Below are positions 16,265 through 24,778 of a DNA stretch of 64,000 nt, piece by piece. Origin of the DNA: Mycolicibacterium sp. (GTDB lineage: Bacteria > Actinomycetota > Actinomycetes > Mycobacteriales > Mycobacteriaceae); assembly GCF_016462545.1 (NCBI RefSeq), contig NZ_JAEMTA010000001.1:444668-508667 (forward strand). The letters are read 5' to 3'. A program made the position numbers and the translations under genes. The notes beneath the pieces are model-generated. The model searched no databases. It worked only from the letters and a program-made list of their open reading frames with translations, and was not told the origin of the DNA. The number at the start of each line of letters is the position of its first letter. The stretch's first letter is position 1.

Positions 16265-17407
16265 ATGAAGCGACTCGTCCTAGAAGCTGAGCACGAAGAG
16301 TTCCGCAAGACGGTGCGGGATTACATCGAGCGAGAACTCGAACCGAATGCCGAGCAGTGGGAGTCCGCCCGACTGGTCGACCGTTCCGCATGGGTGACGG
16401 CGGGCAAGTACGGACTCATCGGCTTCAACATGCCCGAGGAGTTCGGCGGCAGCGGTGTCGACGACTTCCGGTTCAACGCCGTCATCGACGAGGAGATCGC
16501 GCGCTACGGCGGACCTGCCCCGGCGCTCAGCCTGCAAAACGACGTCGTGGGCCCGTACTTCTCGTCACTCGGCACGGATGAGCAGAAGAAGCGCTGGCTG
16601 CCCGGAATCACCAGCGGTGAGCTGATCGTGGCCGTCGCGATGACCGAGCCGGGTGCCGGCAGCGACCTGGCCGGCATCAAGACCTCGGCGGTCCGCGACG
16701 GTGACGACTGGATCGTCAATGGCTCCAAGACGTTCATCTCGTCGGGCTTCAACTGCGATCTCGTCGTGGTGGTGTGCCGTACTGACCCAGAAGCCGGACA
16801 CAAGGGCTTCACGCTGCTGGTCGTCGAGGACGGCATGGAGGGTTTCACCCGCGGTCGCAAGCTGGAGAAGATGGGGCTGCACTATCAGGACACGGCCGAG
16901 CTCAACTTCGTCGACGTTCGGGTGCCTGCAGCCAACCTGCTCGGCAAGGAGGGGCGGGGCTTCTATCACCTGATGGAGAACCTACCCTCGGAGCGGCTGT
17001 CCATCGCCATCTCCGCCATCGCCGGAGCACGCGAGACCTTCCGCCAGACGTTGCAATATGCCAAGGACCGCAAGGCGTTTGGGCAGTCGATCGGCAACTT
17101 CCAGCACAACCGGTTCCTGCTGGCGGAGATGGACACCGAACTCGAGATCGGCGAGCAGTACATCGACCGCTGCCTTCAGGCCGTGGTCGACGACGAGCTG
17201 ACGGCGGTCGAGGCGTCCAAGGCCAAGTGGTGGTGCACCGAAACGGCGAAGAAGGTCATCGACGGTTGCGTCCAGCTGCACGGCGGCTACGGCTACATGA
17301 CGGAGTACAGGGTCGCCCGCGACTACATGGACAACCGCATCATGACCATCTTCGGCGGCACCACCGAGATCATGAAGGACATCATCGGCCGCGATCTGGG
17401 CTTGTGA
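16265..17407 (+). CDS. Acyl-CoA dehydrogenase (single-domain FadE)
   Basis: This 380-residue FadE has the standard length. It contains VAMTEPGAGSDLAGIKT near 125, TFISSGFNCDLVVVV near 158, RKAFGQSIGNFQHNRF near 270 and the C-terminal CVQLHGGYGYMTEYRVARDY and FGGTTEIMKDIIGRDLGL. The glutamate of the EGT motif is Gly, so the base is probably at the alternative internal position used by isovaleryl-type enzymes. It carries both alpha- and beta-type motifs in one chain, so it should be homomeric. It is the fifth gene of the 11786 operon. Confidence 0.9.
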   Translation: MKRLVLEAEHEEFRKTVRDYIERELEPNAEQWESARLVDRSAWVTAGKYGLIGFNMPEEFGGSGVDDFRFNAVIDEEIARYGGPAPALSLQNDVVGPYFSSLGTDEQKKRWLPGITSGELIVAVAMTEPGAGSDLAGIKTSAVRDGDDWIVNGSKTFISSGFNCDLVVVVCRTDPEAGHKGFTLLVVEDGMEGFTRGRKLEKMGLHYQDTAELNFVDVRVPAANLLGKEGRGFYHLMENLPSERLSIAISAIAGARETFRQTLQYAKDRKAFGQSIGNFQHNRFLLAEMDTELEIGEQYIDRCLQAVVDDELTAVEASKAKWWCTETAKKVIDGCVQLHGGYGYMTEYRVARDYMDNRIMTIFGGTTEIMKDIIGRDLGL

Positions 17408-17417
17408 ACCGGCTGCC

Positions 17418-18170
17418 GTGAACGGTATTTCGGCAGAGCGCGACGGTGCGGTACTGCGGATCCGGCTGGACCGGCCGGAGAAGCTCAACGCCGTCGATAC
17501 GCCGATGCTCGACGAGTTGTCGGCGCGACTGCGTGATGCCGCCGACGACTCGGTTCGCGCCGTGGTGCTCACCGGTGCCGGCCGCGCGTTCTGTGCCGGC
17601 GGTGACCTGACCGGTGGAGACAGGGACGGCGCGGCCGAAGCCGCCAACCGGGTGGTGCGAGCGATCACCACGCTGCCCAAACCGGTGGTCGCCGGCGTGC
17701 ATGGGCCGGCGGTCGGGTTCGGCTGCCCGCTGGCACTGGCCTGCGACCTCGTGGTGGCCGCGCCGTCCGCCTACTTCCAGCTGGCGTTCAGCCGGGTCGG
17801 GCTGATGCCCGACGGGGGTGCGTCTGCGCTGCTGCCGGGCTTGATCGGTCGGGCGCGAGCTGCGCGCCTGGTGATCACGGCGGAGAAGGTCTACGCGGCA
17901 ACGGCCTTCGAGTGGGGGATGATCTCCCACCTCGCGAATGAGGACGACTATGAGAGCGTCTTGCACGAGGTGCTGGTCACTGCGGCGGTCGGCCCCACGG
18001 CGTCGTTCGGTTGGGCCAAACGTGCGCTGGCTGCCGCGACCCTCGGCGACCTCGAGTCGGTGCAGGCGATAGAGGCCGAGGGGCAGCGGGCCCTGGTGAA
18101 GACGATGGACTTCCGGGAGGGTGCTCGCGCGTTCCGGGAGCGGCGTAGGCCCGAGTTCCGTGGATGTTGA
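17418..18170 (+). CDS. Crotonase-fold enoyl-CoA isomerase/hydratase, PaaG-like
   Basis: The 250-residue product (GTG start) has the oxyanion motifs RAFCAGGDLTGG near 55 and GFGCPLALACDLV near 97. In place of the hydratase glutamate segment it has LAFSRVGLMPDGGAS, whose aspartate context (GLxPDGG) is characteristic of the PaaG ring-isomerase/enoyl-isomerase branch. It may therefore shift a double bond rather than hydrate. It lies 10 bases after the FadE and 13 before the hydrolase gene. Confidence 0.8.
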   Translation: MNGISAERDGAVLRIRLDRPEKLNAVDTPMLDELSARLRDAADDSVRAVVLTGAGRAFCAGGDLTGGDRDGAAEAANRVVRAITTLPKPVVAGVHGPAVGFGCPLALACDLVVAAPSAYFQLAFSRVGLMPDGGASALLPGLIGRARAARLVITAEKVYAATAFEWGMISHLANEDDYESVLHEVLVTAAVGPTASFGWAKRALAAATLGDLESVQAIEAEGQRALVKTMDFREGARAFRERRRPEFRGC

Positions 18171-18183
18171 GCAAGGGAGTCCG

Positions 18184-19007
18184 ATGACGATCAAGACGGT
18201 GCGGGTCGATGGCCTGGACATCGAGTATGCAGACAGCGGGTCCGGGCCGACGGTGCTGTTCGTGCACGGTGTGTACGTCACCGGTGCGGTCTGGAGCGAC
18301 GTGGTCACCGCGTTGGGAGACGGGTATCGCTGCATCGTTCCGACGTGGCCGCTCGGTGCGCACAGCACCTCGACCGCTGGTGCCGACCTTGGCGCGGAAG
18401 CTGCCTCCCAGCGCATCGTGCACTTCATCGAGGCGCTCGATCTGACCGAGGTGACCGTGGTCGCCAACGACACCGGGGGCGGACTCGTCCTCGCTACATT
18501 GGGTGATCCGACGTTGGACACGTCCCGGATCGCCCGGCTGGTCTTCACCAACTGTGATAGCTACGAACACTTTCCGCCCGGCTCGTTCGCACGAATCGTG
18601 AAGCTGTGCCGCGCCAGTTCCGCGGTGGGTGGTCTGATCATCCGGTTGTTGTCCACGGGGCCGGGGCAAGCCTTCTTCCTCAAGGCCGTCTGCCACCTCC
18701 CGCCGCCGAAGGATCGGCAGCGCGAGGTCTTCGGTGCCTTCGCCACCAGCGCGAGCGCCCGCCGGGACGCCGTCACGGTGACCGCCTCATTGGATCCGGC
18801 GCTCACGTTGCGGGCATCGTCGGGCATCGAGGCGTTCGACAAGCCGGTCACCCTGGCGTGGGGGACGGAGGACTCCTTGTTCCGCTCGACCATGCTCGCC
18901 GACTGCGCGACGCATTCCCGAGGTCCACGTTGATCGAGATCCCGGAGTGCTCGGCCTTCGTGATGCTTGATGCGCCCGCGCAGCTCGCCGCGGCCATCGC
19001 CGGGTGA
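18184..19007 (+). pseudogene. Alpha/beta hydrolase with apparent 3' frameshift
   Basis: The ATG at 18184 opens a 249-codon frame ending at 18933. Up to WGTEDSLF (codon 233) it reads like an alpha/beta hydrolase of the haloalkane-dehalogenase/epoxide-hydrolase type, with nucleophile-elbow VVANDTGGG (Asp nucleophile). It then ends in an unrelated 16-residue tail. Slipping back one base at 18880-18883 restores PLDHARRLRDAFP, LIEIPECSAFVMLDAP and AQLAAAIAG, stopping at 19007, ten bases before the next gene, as expected for the family. A base is therefore missing in the read or the gene is genuinely shifted. Even the restored tail has Ala where the catalytic His is expected (CSAFVMLDAP). Confidence 0.75.
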
Positions 19008-19017
19008 GGAGGTTCAC

Positions 19018-20172
19018 GTGAACATCGCGAACGTCGTCACCAACGCGCGGGCGCTGGGCCAGATCGTCGCTGCGGTCTCACCGCGTGTGCCGACCGGTGG
19101 ACCCTCGAAGTCCACCGACGTCACGGCGCGGTGGCTTACCGAACGCCTCGGGAAACCCGTTGGCGGCGTGGCCTTGTCCGCCCGGTCGCTCGACGGGACG
19201 ACCGGCACCACCGATCGCCGCCGAGTGGTCGTCGAGTGGGACCCGTCCGGCAAGGACGCCGGGCTACCGTCGAACCTGTTCGTCAAGAGCAGTCCGCTGG
19301 CCGCCAAGAACCGCGTGATGGTCGCCGCATTGGACATGGCCGTCAACGAGGTGAAGTTCTATCAGCAGGCCTCGGTCGCACTGGACGGGATCGTGCCGAA
19401 GTCGTGGTATTCCTACGCCGGCGTCGGTGCCCGCTTCCTCATCGTGCTCGACGATCTGGTGGCGCAGGGCGCCCGACCCTATGCGCTGGCCGACCGGTGC
19501 GAGATCGACCACGCCCGAGGGGTCATCGACGCCTTCGCCACGCTGCACTCCCAGTTCTGGGAGAGTCCGCGGCTCGATCGTGAGCTGTCATGGGCCCGGA
19601 CGTGGAGTACCCGGCCGGGTAACCAGGTGCTCAAACTGTTCTACTCGCGCGGGCGCCGCGGCGCGTTGCGGCTGGGTCGGCCCGAGGTGACACCCGCGGT
19701 GCGTGCCGTCGCCGCGGCCCTCGACGATCACGTCGATGCCTACTACCGCGAATTCGAGTCCGGTCCGTTGACGCTGCTGCACGGCGACTCGCACCTGGGC
19801 AATACGTACGCCATGCCGGACGGGCGTTCCGGACTCCTCGACTGGCAAGTCGTCTGGCAGGGGCCGGGTCTCCGCGAAGTGGCCTACTGGATGACGTCGG
19901 GCCTCGACCCCGACGTACGCCGCAAGCACGACCGTGAACTGTTGGAAAGGTACCTGGAGGGATTGCGATCGGGTGGAGTCGCCGAGGTGCCGACCCTGGA
20001 CGCTGCCTATGAGCGGTACCGACTGTTCGCTGCGGAGGCGTGGGATGCGACGGCCATGACCATTGCTTGGCCGGGACTGCAGGCGCAGGAGAACTCCGAA
20101 GCCGCCTGGCGCCGTGCGTGTGTCGCGGTGGAGGACCTCGAGACGGCCAAGCTGCTGAACCGGCTCCGGTGA
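19018..20172 (+). CDS. Phosphotransferase, APH/choline-kinase family
   Basis: The GTG at 19018 follows GAGGAGG, giving 384 residues. The kinase-like catalytic loop LLHGDSHLGNT is at about 253-263, followed by the metal-binding LLDWQVVWQGPG near 272. Early residues contain a lysine-bearing NLFVKSSPL strand. Proteins of this type commonly sit in actinobacterial fatty-acid/sterol gene clusters as 'phosphotransferase' or ecdysteroid-kinase-like enzymes, probably phosphorylating a small hydroxyl compound. The substrate is unknown. It is the last gene of the 11786 operon and converges with the NAD-binding gene at 20177, four bases away. Confidence 0.83.
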   Translation: MNIANVVTNARALGQIVAAVSPRVPTGGPSKSTDVTARWLTERLGKPVGGVALSARSLDGTTGTTDRRRVVVEWDPSGKDAGLPSNLFVKSSPLAAKNRVMVAALDMAVNEVKFYQQASVALDGIVPKSWYSYAGVGARFLIVLDDLVAQGARPYALADRCEIDHARGVIDAFATLHSQFWESPRLDRELSWARTWSTRPGNQVLKLFYSRGRRGALRLGRPEVTPAVRAVAAALDDHVDAYYREFESGPLTLLHGDSHLGNTYAMPDGRSGLLDWQVVWQGPGLREVAYWMTSGLDPDVRRKHDRELLERYLEGLRSGGVAEVPTLDAAYERYRLFAAEAWDATAMTIAWPGLQAQENSEAAWRRACVAVEDLETAKLLNRLR

Positions 20173-20176
20173 CCAG

Positions 20177-20815
20177 CTAGTTGCTGATGGCGGGTGCGGC
20201 CCGTGCGAACCGGTCGTCCGTGAGTTGGGCGACGAGAAACGAAGCGATGTCGGCACGCGACATCGCCGAACCCACCCTGTCTCGGCCCAGAAATCCCACG
20301 CGCACGGTGCCTTTCGGCTGTCCGTCGTTCGGGCTCGTGATACGGGCGATGGTCCAGTTCAGCTGCGACGTCGTGACAGTTCGCGTCATCCCGACGATCT
20401 CGGCGAGCGCGTTGGGGAACAGGAGCCCTGCCACGAGTGGAAGGACCTTCGCCTTCAGCGTAGGCCGGTCCCGCACGTCCGGGACCGATGGCGTCGCGAG
20501 ACCGAGATAGCGGCCGACGTTTTCGGCTTCCATGGCGTTGACGATGGTCTTCGTACCGTCGGTGACCGGGGTGCCCGTGGCGCTGCGCTTCAAGGTGGGC
20601 CCGAGCGCGCTGATGACCGCCGTCGCGCCACGGACCGACTCGCGAACCCGAACCGCATCGGAGAGTTCTCCGGTGACGATCGTCAAGTGCGGATCGTGAC
20701 TCTGCACCTCGTGGGGATTGCGGACGTAGGCCGTGACGTCGTGGCCGGCGGCCACGAGCTCGGCAACGACCAGTCGGCCGATCTTGCCTGTCGCACCGAA
20801 CACGGTGACCTTCAT
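20177..20815 (-). CDS. NAD(P)-binding (atypical SDR, NmrA-like) protein
   Basis: The 212-residue product starts MKVTVFGATGKIGRLV, a GxxGxxG dinucleotide-binding motif at residues 7-13. It continues with TAYVRNPHEV and a final ISRADIASFL-like segment (MSRADIASFLVAQLTD) typical of the NAD(P)H-binding SDR_a5/NmrA-like group. The family acts as flavin/biliverdin-type reductases or redox sensors. Its start overlaps the stop of the TetR gene (ATGA), so it is probably controlled by that regulator. Confidence 0.82.
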   Translation of the reverse strand: MKVTVFGATGKIGRLVVAELVAAGHDVTAYVRNPHEVQSHDPHLTIVTGELSDAVRVRESVRGATAVISALGPTLKRSATGTPVTDGTKTIVNAMEAENVGRYLGLATPSVPDVRDRPTLKAKVLPLVAGLLFPNALAEIVGMTRTVTTSQLNWTIARITSPNDGQPKGTVRVGFLGRDRVGSAMSRADIASFLVAQLTDDRFARAAPAISN

Positions 20816-21453
20816 CGTGCGGTCCGGGGTGCGAGGCATCCGGGCAGGAACGCGCGGATGAGGCCGGCGTCTCCGCCGTCCTCGGGTCGACCCGGCTCGG
20901 CGGCCAAGCTGAAGGCGATGCGGGTCACCCAGTGCGCCATGGTGTCCGCGGTGAGGTCGTCGCGCACCTCGCCTGCCGCCATCGCCATCTCCAGTCGTCG
21001 GCCGAGCGCCCTGGCGAGGTTTTGACTCCAGACGTCGGACGACTCGGCCGCGCGGAACGTGCGGCCGAGTTCGTCGGCGCCGATCAGCAGGGCCATGGTG
21101 GGTGAGGCCCTGGCCGCCTGCAGTCCGAGCGCCACGGCATTGACGAGTTGGTCCAAGAAGGGTTCGTCTGTCTCCCAACAGGGTTCGGTCACATCCAGGA
21201 CGGCGCTGATGGCGCGGACGAACGATGCTGCCAGCAGTGCGTCCTTGGTGGGGAAGTAGTCGTACACAGTGCGGCGATGCACGCCGGCTCGGTTCGCGAT
21301 GTCGCCCATGCGGGTGCGGGTGGGTCCACGTTCGGCGAAGCATGCTTCGGCAGCATCGAGCAGTCGCTCCCGAGCCTGCTCCTCGCCGACGGGAGCGTCG
21401 GCCCCCCACGACGCGGCCCGACCGGTACCAGTCCGCGTGTCCATGCTTGCCAT
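20812..21453 (-). CDS. TetR-family transcriptional regulator
   Basis: The frame is open to a GTG/ATG region at 21495. ATG 21453 or ATG 21444 (the latter with AGGA nine bases upstream) are the better starts, giving about 210 residues. The helix-turn-helix spans ARERLLDAAEACFAERG through DIANRAGVHRRTVYDYFPTKDALL. The C-terminal domain is all helical. It overlaps the NAD-binding gene by four bases. A 22-bp imperfect palindrome at 21519-21540 upstream is a likely autoregulatory operator, and the CaiB-type gene is divergent. Confidence 0.85.
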   Translation of the reverse strand: MASMDTRTGTGRAASWGADAPVGEEQARERLLDAAEACFAERGPTRTRMGDIANRAGVHRRTVYDYFPTKDALLAASFVRAISAVLDVTEPCWETDEPFLDQLVNAVALGLQAARASPTMALLIGADELGRTFRAAESSDVWSQNLARALGRRLEMAMAAGEVRDDLTADTMAHWVTRIAFSLAAEPGRPEDGGDAGLIRAFLPGCLAPRTAR

Positions 21454-21518
21454 CCTCGCAATCTGTCTCGATGCGCCCTTGACGTCGGACCACACTAGCT
21501 CGTAGCGTGTGGCTCACA

Positions 21519-21540
21519 CCACAAAATACTAATTCTGTGG
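21519..21540. promoter_or_regulatory. Imperfect 22-bp palindrome upstream of TetR gene
   Basis: Arms CCACA and TGTGG flank an AT-rich centre; 16 of 22 positions are symmetric. It lies in the 240-bp region between the TetR gene (-) and the CaiB-type gene (+), and is a candidate operator for the TetR protein encoded at 20812. Confidence 0.4.
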
Positions 21541-21590
21541 TCGCCACTAGTTGCAAAGCTTTCTAGAGTGCGATCTGGTCAAAGATTGTT

Positions 21591-21600
21591 AACCTAGTAA
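21591..21600. promoter_or_regulatory. ACCTAGT half-site upstream of CaiB-type gene
   Basis: AACCTAGTAA repeats the right arm of the 11705 palindrome exactly (ACCTAGT at 21592-21598), but the left arm is degenerate. It is 140 bases upstream of the CaiB-type start. Confidence 0.3.
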
Positions 21601-21736
21601 TCTATGTTGATGTGATCCAAGTCTCGACAACCGGCAGTAGTGGTTGATACCGTTTTGGGCATCGGTCGCAATTGTGAGTCGATGGTCTTGAATCAGCGCG
21701 TCGTGTCAGCAGGGCCGCGAGGACGGATGTGGGTAG

Positions 21737-22966
21737 ATGCAGAAGCCGATGACCGGGGTGCGGGTCCTCGAAGTCGCGCAGTTCACCTTCGTGCCCTCGG
21801 CGGGGGCGGTCCTCGCAGACTGGGGCGCTGACGTCATCAAGATCGAGAATCCGGTGACGGGCGATGCGCAACGCGGGTTGGTCACGGTCGCGGGTCGTTC
21901 GGCGACCACGCCGGGCGTCGCGTTCTCGCCCATGATGGAGGCACCCAACCGCGGCAAGCGCAGCGTCGGATTGTCGTTGGCACTGAACCAGACTCGGCCG
22001 GTGTTCGAAGAACTCGTGCGGCGCAGCGACGTATTCCTGACCAATCATCTTCCGCAGGCGCGCGCGAAGCTTCGCATCGACCTGGACGAGATTCGGCGTA
22101 TCAATCCGTCGATCGTCTACGTCGCCGGCAGCGGCTTCGGAAGTGAAGGGCCTGACCGCGACAACGGCGCGCACGACGCGACGGCCTTCTGGGCGCGCGC
22201 GGGCAATGCCGACGGAGTGACGCCCGCGGACTCCGAGGTGCCGACGGGCATGCCCGCTGGCGCATTTGGCGACAACATCGGTGGCATCACCATCGCTGGT
22301 GCGGTGGCTGCGGCGCTGTTCGGGCGGCAGGCGACGGGGCAGACCTCGGTCGTCGACGTCTCGCTACTGGCAGTGGGGGCGTGGGCGAACCAGTCCAATG
22401 TCAACCTTGCGATGCTCTACGGCTGTCCGTTGCCCAAGATCGACCATCGCACGCAGACGCCGGGCAACCCGCTCACCGCCGCCTATCGATGCTCCGACGG
22501 CCGGTTCATCCAGTTGTCGATGCTGCAGCCGACGCGGTACTGGGCTCCGCTGTGCCGACTTCTGGGTCTGCAGTGGGCTGCCGAGTGCGAGCGGTTCGAC
22601 TCGCTGGAGTCGTTGGCCGCCAACGCCGATGAGGCCACCGCTCTGCTCGCCGACGCGATCGGGTCGCGGACCTTCGACGAGTGCGCCCGAGTGCTGAGGC
22701 TGCAGGGCGGTCAGTGGGCTCCGGTGCAGGACGCCTGGGACGTCGCCAACGACGAGGCTCTCATCGCCAACGGCCGCATCGCCGACGTCCGCGACGGGCA
22801 CGGCAACATGCAACGGTTGGTGGCCAATCCGGTGAAGTTCGACGAAGCCGCCGCCCACCTGAGCCGGGCGCCCATGTTCGCCGAGCACACCGACGAGGTG
22901 TTGCGAGAGCTCGGCATCGACGAGGAGGCGCTGATCGAGTTGAAGTTCGAGGGAGCCATCACCTGA
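21737..22966 (+). CDS. CaiB/BaiF family III CoA-transferase-like protein
   Basis: The 409-residue product has normal length for the family. It has MTGVRVLEVAQFTFVPSAGAVLADWGADVIKIENP at the N terminus, NRGKRSVGLSLA near 72, and SGFGSEGPDRD near 134. Family members transfer CoA between acids or racemise 2-methylacyl-CoA through an aspartate in a GQxxxVSMxD segment. Here the segment reads GQTSVVDVSLLAV, with Ala at the aspartate position, so the standard mechanism is doubtful. It stands alone, transcribed away from the TetR gene; ATG 21749 is an alternative start. Confidence 0.85.
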   Translation: MQKPMTGVRVLEVAQFTFVPSAGAVLADWGADVIKIENPVTGDAQRGLVTVAGRSATTPGVAFSPMMEAPNRGKRSVGLSLALNQTRPVFEELVRRSDVFLTNHLPQARAKLRIDLDEIRRINPSIVYVAGSGFGSEGPDRDNGAHDATAFWARAGNADGVTPADSEVPTGMPAGAFGDNIGGITIAGAVAAALFGRQATGQTSVVDVSLLAVGAWANQSNVNLAMLYGCPLPKIDHRTQTPGNPLTAAYRCSDGRFIQLSMLQPTRYWAPLCRLLGLQWAAECERFDSLESLAANADEATALLADAIGSRTFDECARVLRLQGGQWAPVQDAWDVANDEALIANGRIADVRDGHGNMQRLVANPVKFDEAAAHLSRAPMFAEHTDEVLRELGIDEEALIELKFEGAIT

Positions 22967-23109
22967 GCGCCGCGGACGGCCAGACCGACCAGCCCTGAAT
23001 CGTCGAGGTGTCAGCTCGCTAGCCCGCCCAGGTGCCGATCAACGCCCCGAATGTGGACTACCGTCACGTGGTTCCCGAGCGGTCCGTGACAGAAGTCCAC
23101 GTTCGCGCG

Positions 23110-23850
23110 CTACGTCGCGTGCGCCCGGCACCTCTCGAGCAAAATCTGCGCCAGGCGTTCTGGATGGCTGAACATCAGCTCGTGGCAGGCGGCGATCGGG
23201 ATCACCTCGCCCACCCCACCCAGCGCGGCGATGCTGGCGTGCTGGGACTTCACCGACAGTGCGCGGTCGCGGGTGGTCAGGATCCAGGTGCGCGGAACCT
23301 CGGCGGGAAATCCGCTGCGGTCGACCGGTTCACCCGGAATCCGCGCCGACTCCGCACAGAGCTTCGACATCGTCAGTTGGCTCTGTTCGCGTGTCATCCC
23401 GTTGCAGAACGCGTATCGCGTCACCGGGCCGGGAATCTTCATCGGCCGGCCACCCCTCGCGGCGTAGCGGGCGAAGGCCGCCAGCGGACCGCCCAGCTTG
23501 TCCGCGATGGACTGACCCTGTGGCGGCACGAACGCGGCGGCCAGGATCATCTCGCGAACCCGTGACGCTCCTAGCTTGGTGACGACGCCTGGCACCGTGA
23601 CCCCGGCCATGGAATGGCCGACGATCACGATGTCGCCCAGCCCTTCACGCTCGACGTCCCGGACGACGGAATCCACCCATTCATCGATGGTGGACGTCCT
23701 GAGGTCGCCAGGTGTGCGGCCACGGCCCGGCAGATCCACGGCGAGAGTCCGTAAGCCAGGTGCCAGACGCCGCAATTCGGCGACGACGAGGTCCCAGCAG
23801 TCGCCGGAGTGCTCTCCGCCGTGGACGAGGACGAGGTCGGGTAGCGGCAT
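23110..23850 (-). CDS. Alpha/beta hydrolase
   Basis: The 246-residue product starts MPLPDLVLVHGGEHSGDCW with the oxyanion HGG. The nucleophile elbow is IVGHSMAGVTV near 95-105, with aspartate in TTRDRALS near 195 and histidine in AACHELMFSHP near 224, a complete triad typical of the salicylate-methylesterase/hydroxynitrile-lyase-like group (short lid). It is the last gene of the long leftward block, eight bases after the LLM oxidoreductase. It is likely an esterase or thioesterase of that pathway. Confidence 0.83.
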   Translation of the reverse strand: MPLPDLVLVHGGEHSGDCWDLVVAELRRLAPGLRTLAVDLPGRGRTPGDLRTSTIDEWVDSVVRDVEREGLGDIVIVGHSMAGVTVPGVVTKLGASRVREMILAAAFVPPQGQSIADKLGGPLAAFARYAARGGRPMKIPGPVTRYAFCNGMTREQSQLTMSKLCAESARIPGEPVDRSGFPAEVPRTWILTTRDRALSVKSQHASIAALGGVGEVIPIAACHELMFSHPERLAQILLERCRAHAT

Positions 23851-23858
23851 CGAAACCC

Positions 23859-24770
23859 TCAGCGGTGGACGAGTTGGGACGCCAGCACGTCGACGTCGGT
23901 GCGGAAGTCGGTGAAGCTGCGACTCGCAGGCTCGACGGTGATCCAGGTGACGCCGGCGTCGGCGTAGGCCTCCAATCGCGGTTGCACGGCAGCGGTGAAC
24001 CCACTGCAGTCGCCACTGGCGAGCACCTCGGCCTCGAACGGCACGAAGGCGACGTCGGCAGGCTCGCGACCCACGTCGGCGCGGCGCTTGTTGATCGCGG
24101 TGATCCATTCACCTAGCGTCGCAACGTCTTCCAGCGGGCGGGCCCTGGTGATCGCCGCCATCTCGCCCGAGGCGGCCATCGGCATCCAGCCGTCGGCCAC
24201 CTCGACCACGCGACGCTGCGCGGCCTTCCCGTTGCCGCCGATCCACACCGGGGGACCGCCGGTGGTCAGCGGCGGCGGTAGCGCGAGGTGACCGCTGACC
24301 CCGAACGCCGGACCGTCGTGGTCGACGCCGGCCCAGGTGGCCTTCCACGCCGCGATGGCTTCGTCGAGGAGTGCACCTCGATGGTCGAAATCGGCTCCTA
24401 GCGCTTCGAACTCGGACTTGAGATACCCGGCACCGGTGCCGAGGGTGAACCGGCCACCGGACAGCAGGTCGAAGCTCGCCGCCGCCTTGGCGGTCACGAA
24501 CGGACTCCGGTAACCCGACACCAGCAGATAGGTCATCAACCGGATTCGGGTGGTGGCGGCCGCGGCGAAGCTCAGGGACACGAACGGGTCGAAGGCGTGA
24601 TGGCCACCGTTGGCCAACCATTCCTTGTCGGGATACGGGTGCTCCGACATCGAGAACGCATCGAAGCCGGCGTCTTCCACCAGGCGCGCGATGTCGCCGA
24701 TGGATGCGCCCTCGGTCCAACGAGTCCAGTGCTTCACCGCTCGCATCGGGAACATCAGGTTGTAGCGCAC
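23859..24770 (-). CDS. LLM-class (luciferase-like) F420-type oxidoreductase
   Basis: The 303-residue product (GTG start, AGGAG upstream) has the bacterial luciferase-like TIM-barrel pattern: LVEDAGFDAFSMSEHPYPD near 30-48, TTRIRLMTYLLV near 77, SFDLLSGGRFTLGTGAGY near 102, and PPVWIGGNGKAAQRRVVEVADGW near 180. In mycobacteria the subgroup with this TIGR-style N terminus generally uses coenzyme F420; flavin use cannot be excluded. It sits eight bases after the FadE at 24779 and before the hydrolase, suggesting a redox step on the same substrate. Confidence 0.83.
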   Translation of the reverse strand: MRYNLMFPMRAVKHWTRWTEGASIGDIARLVEDAGFDAFSMSEHPYPDKEWLANGGHHAFDPFVSLSFAAAATTRIRLMTYLLVSGYRSPFVTAKAAASFDLLSGGRFTLGTGAGYLKSEFEALGADFDHRGALLDEAIAAWKATWAGVDHDGPAFGVSGHLALPPPLTTGGPPVWIGGNGKAAQRRVVEVADGWMPMAASGEMAAITRARPLEDVATLGEWITAINKRRADVGREPADVAFVPFEAEVLASGDCSGFTAAVQPRLEAYADAGVTWITVEPASRSFTDFRTDVDVLASQLVHR

Positions 24771-24778
24771 GCTTGCTC

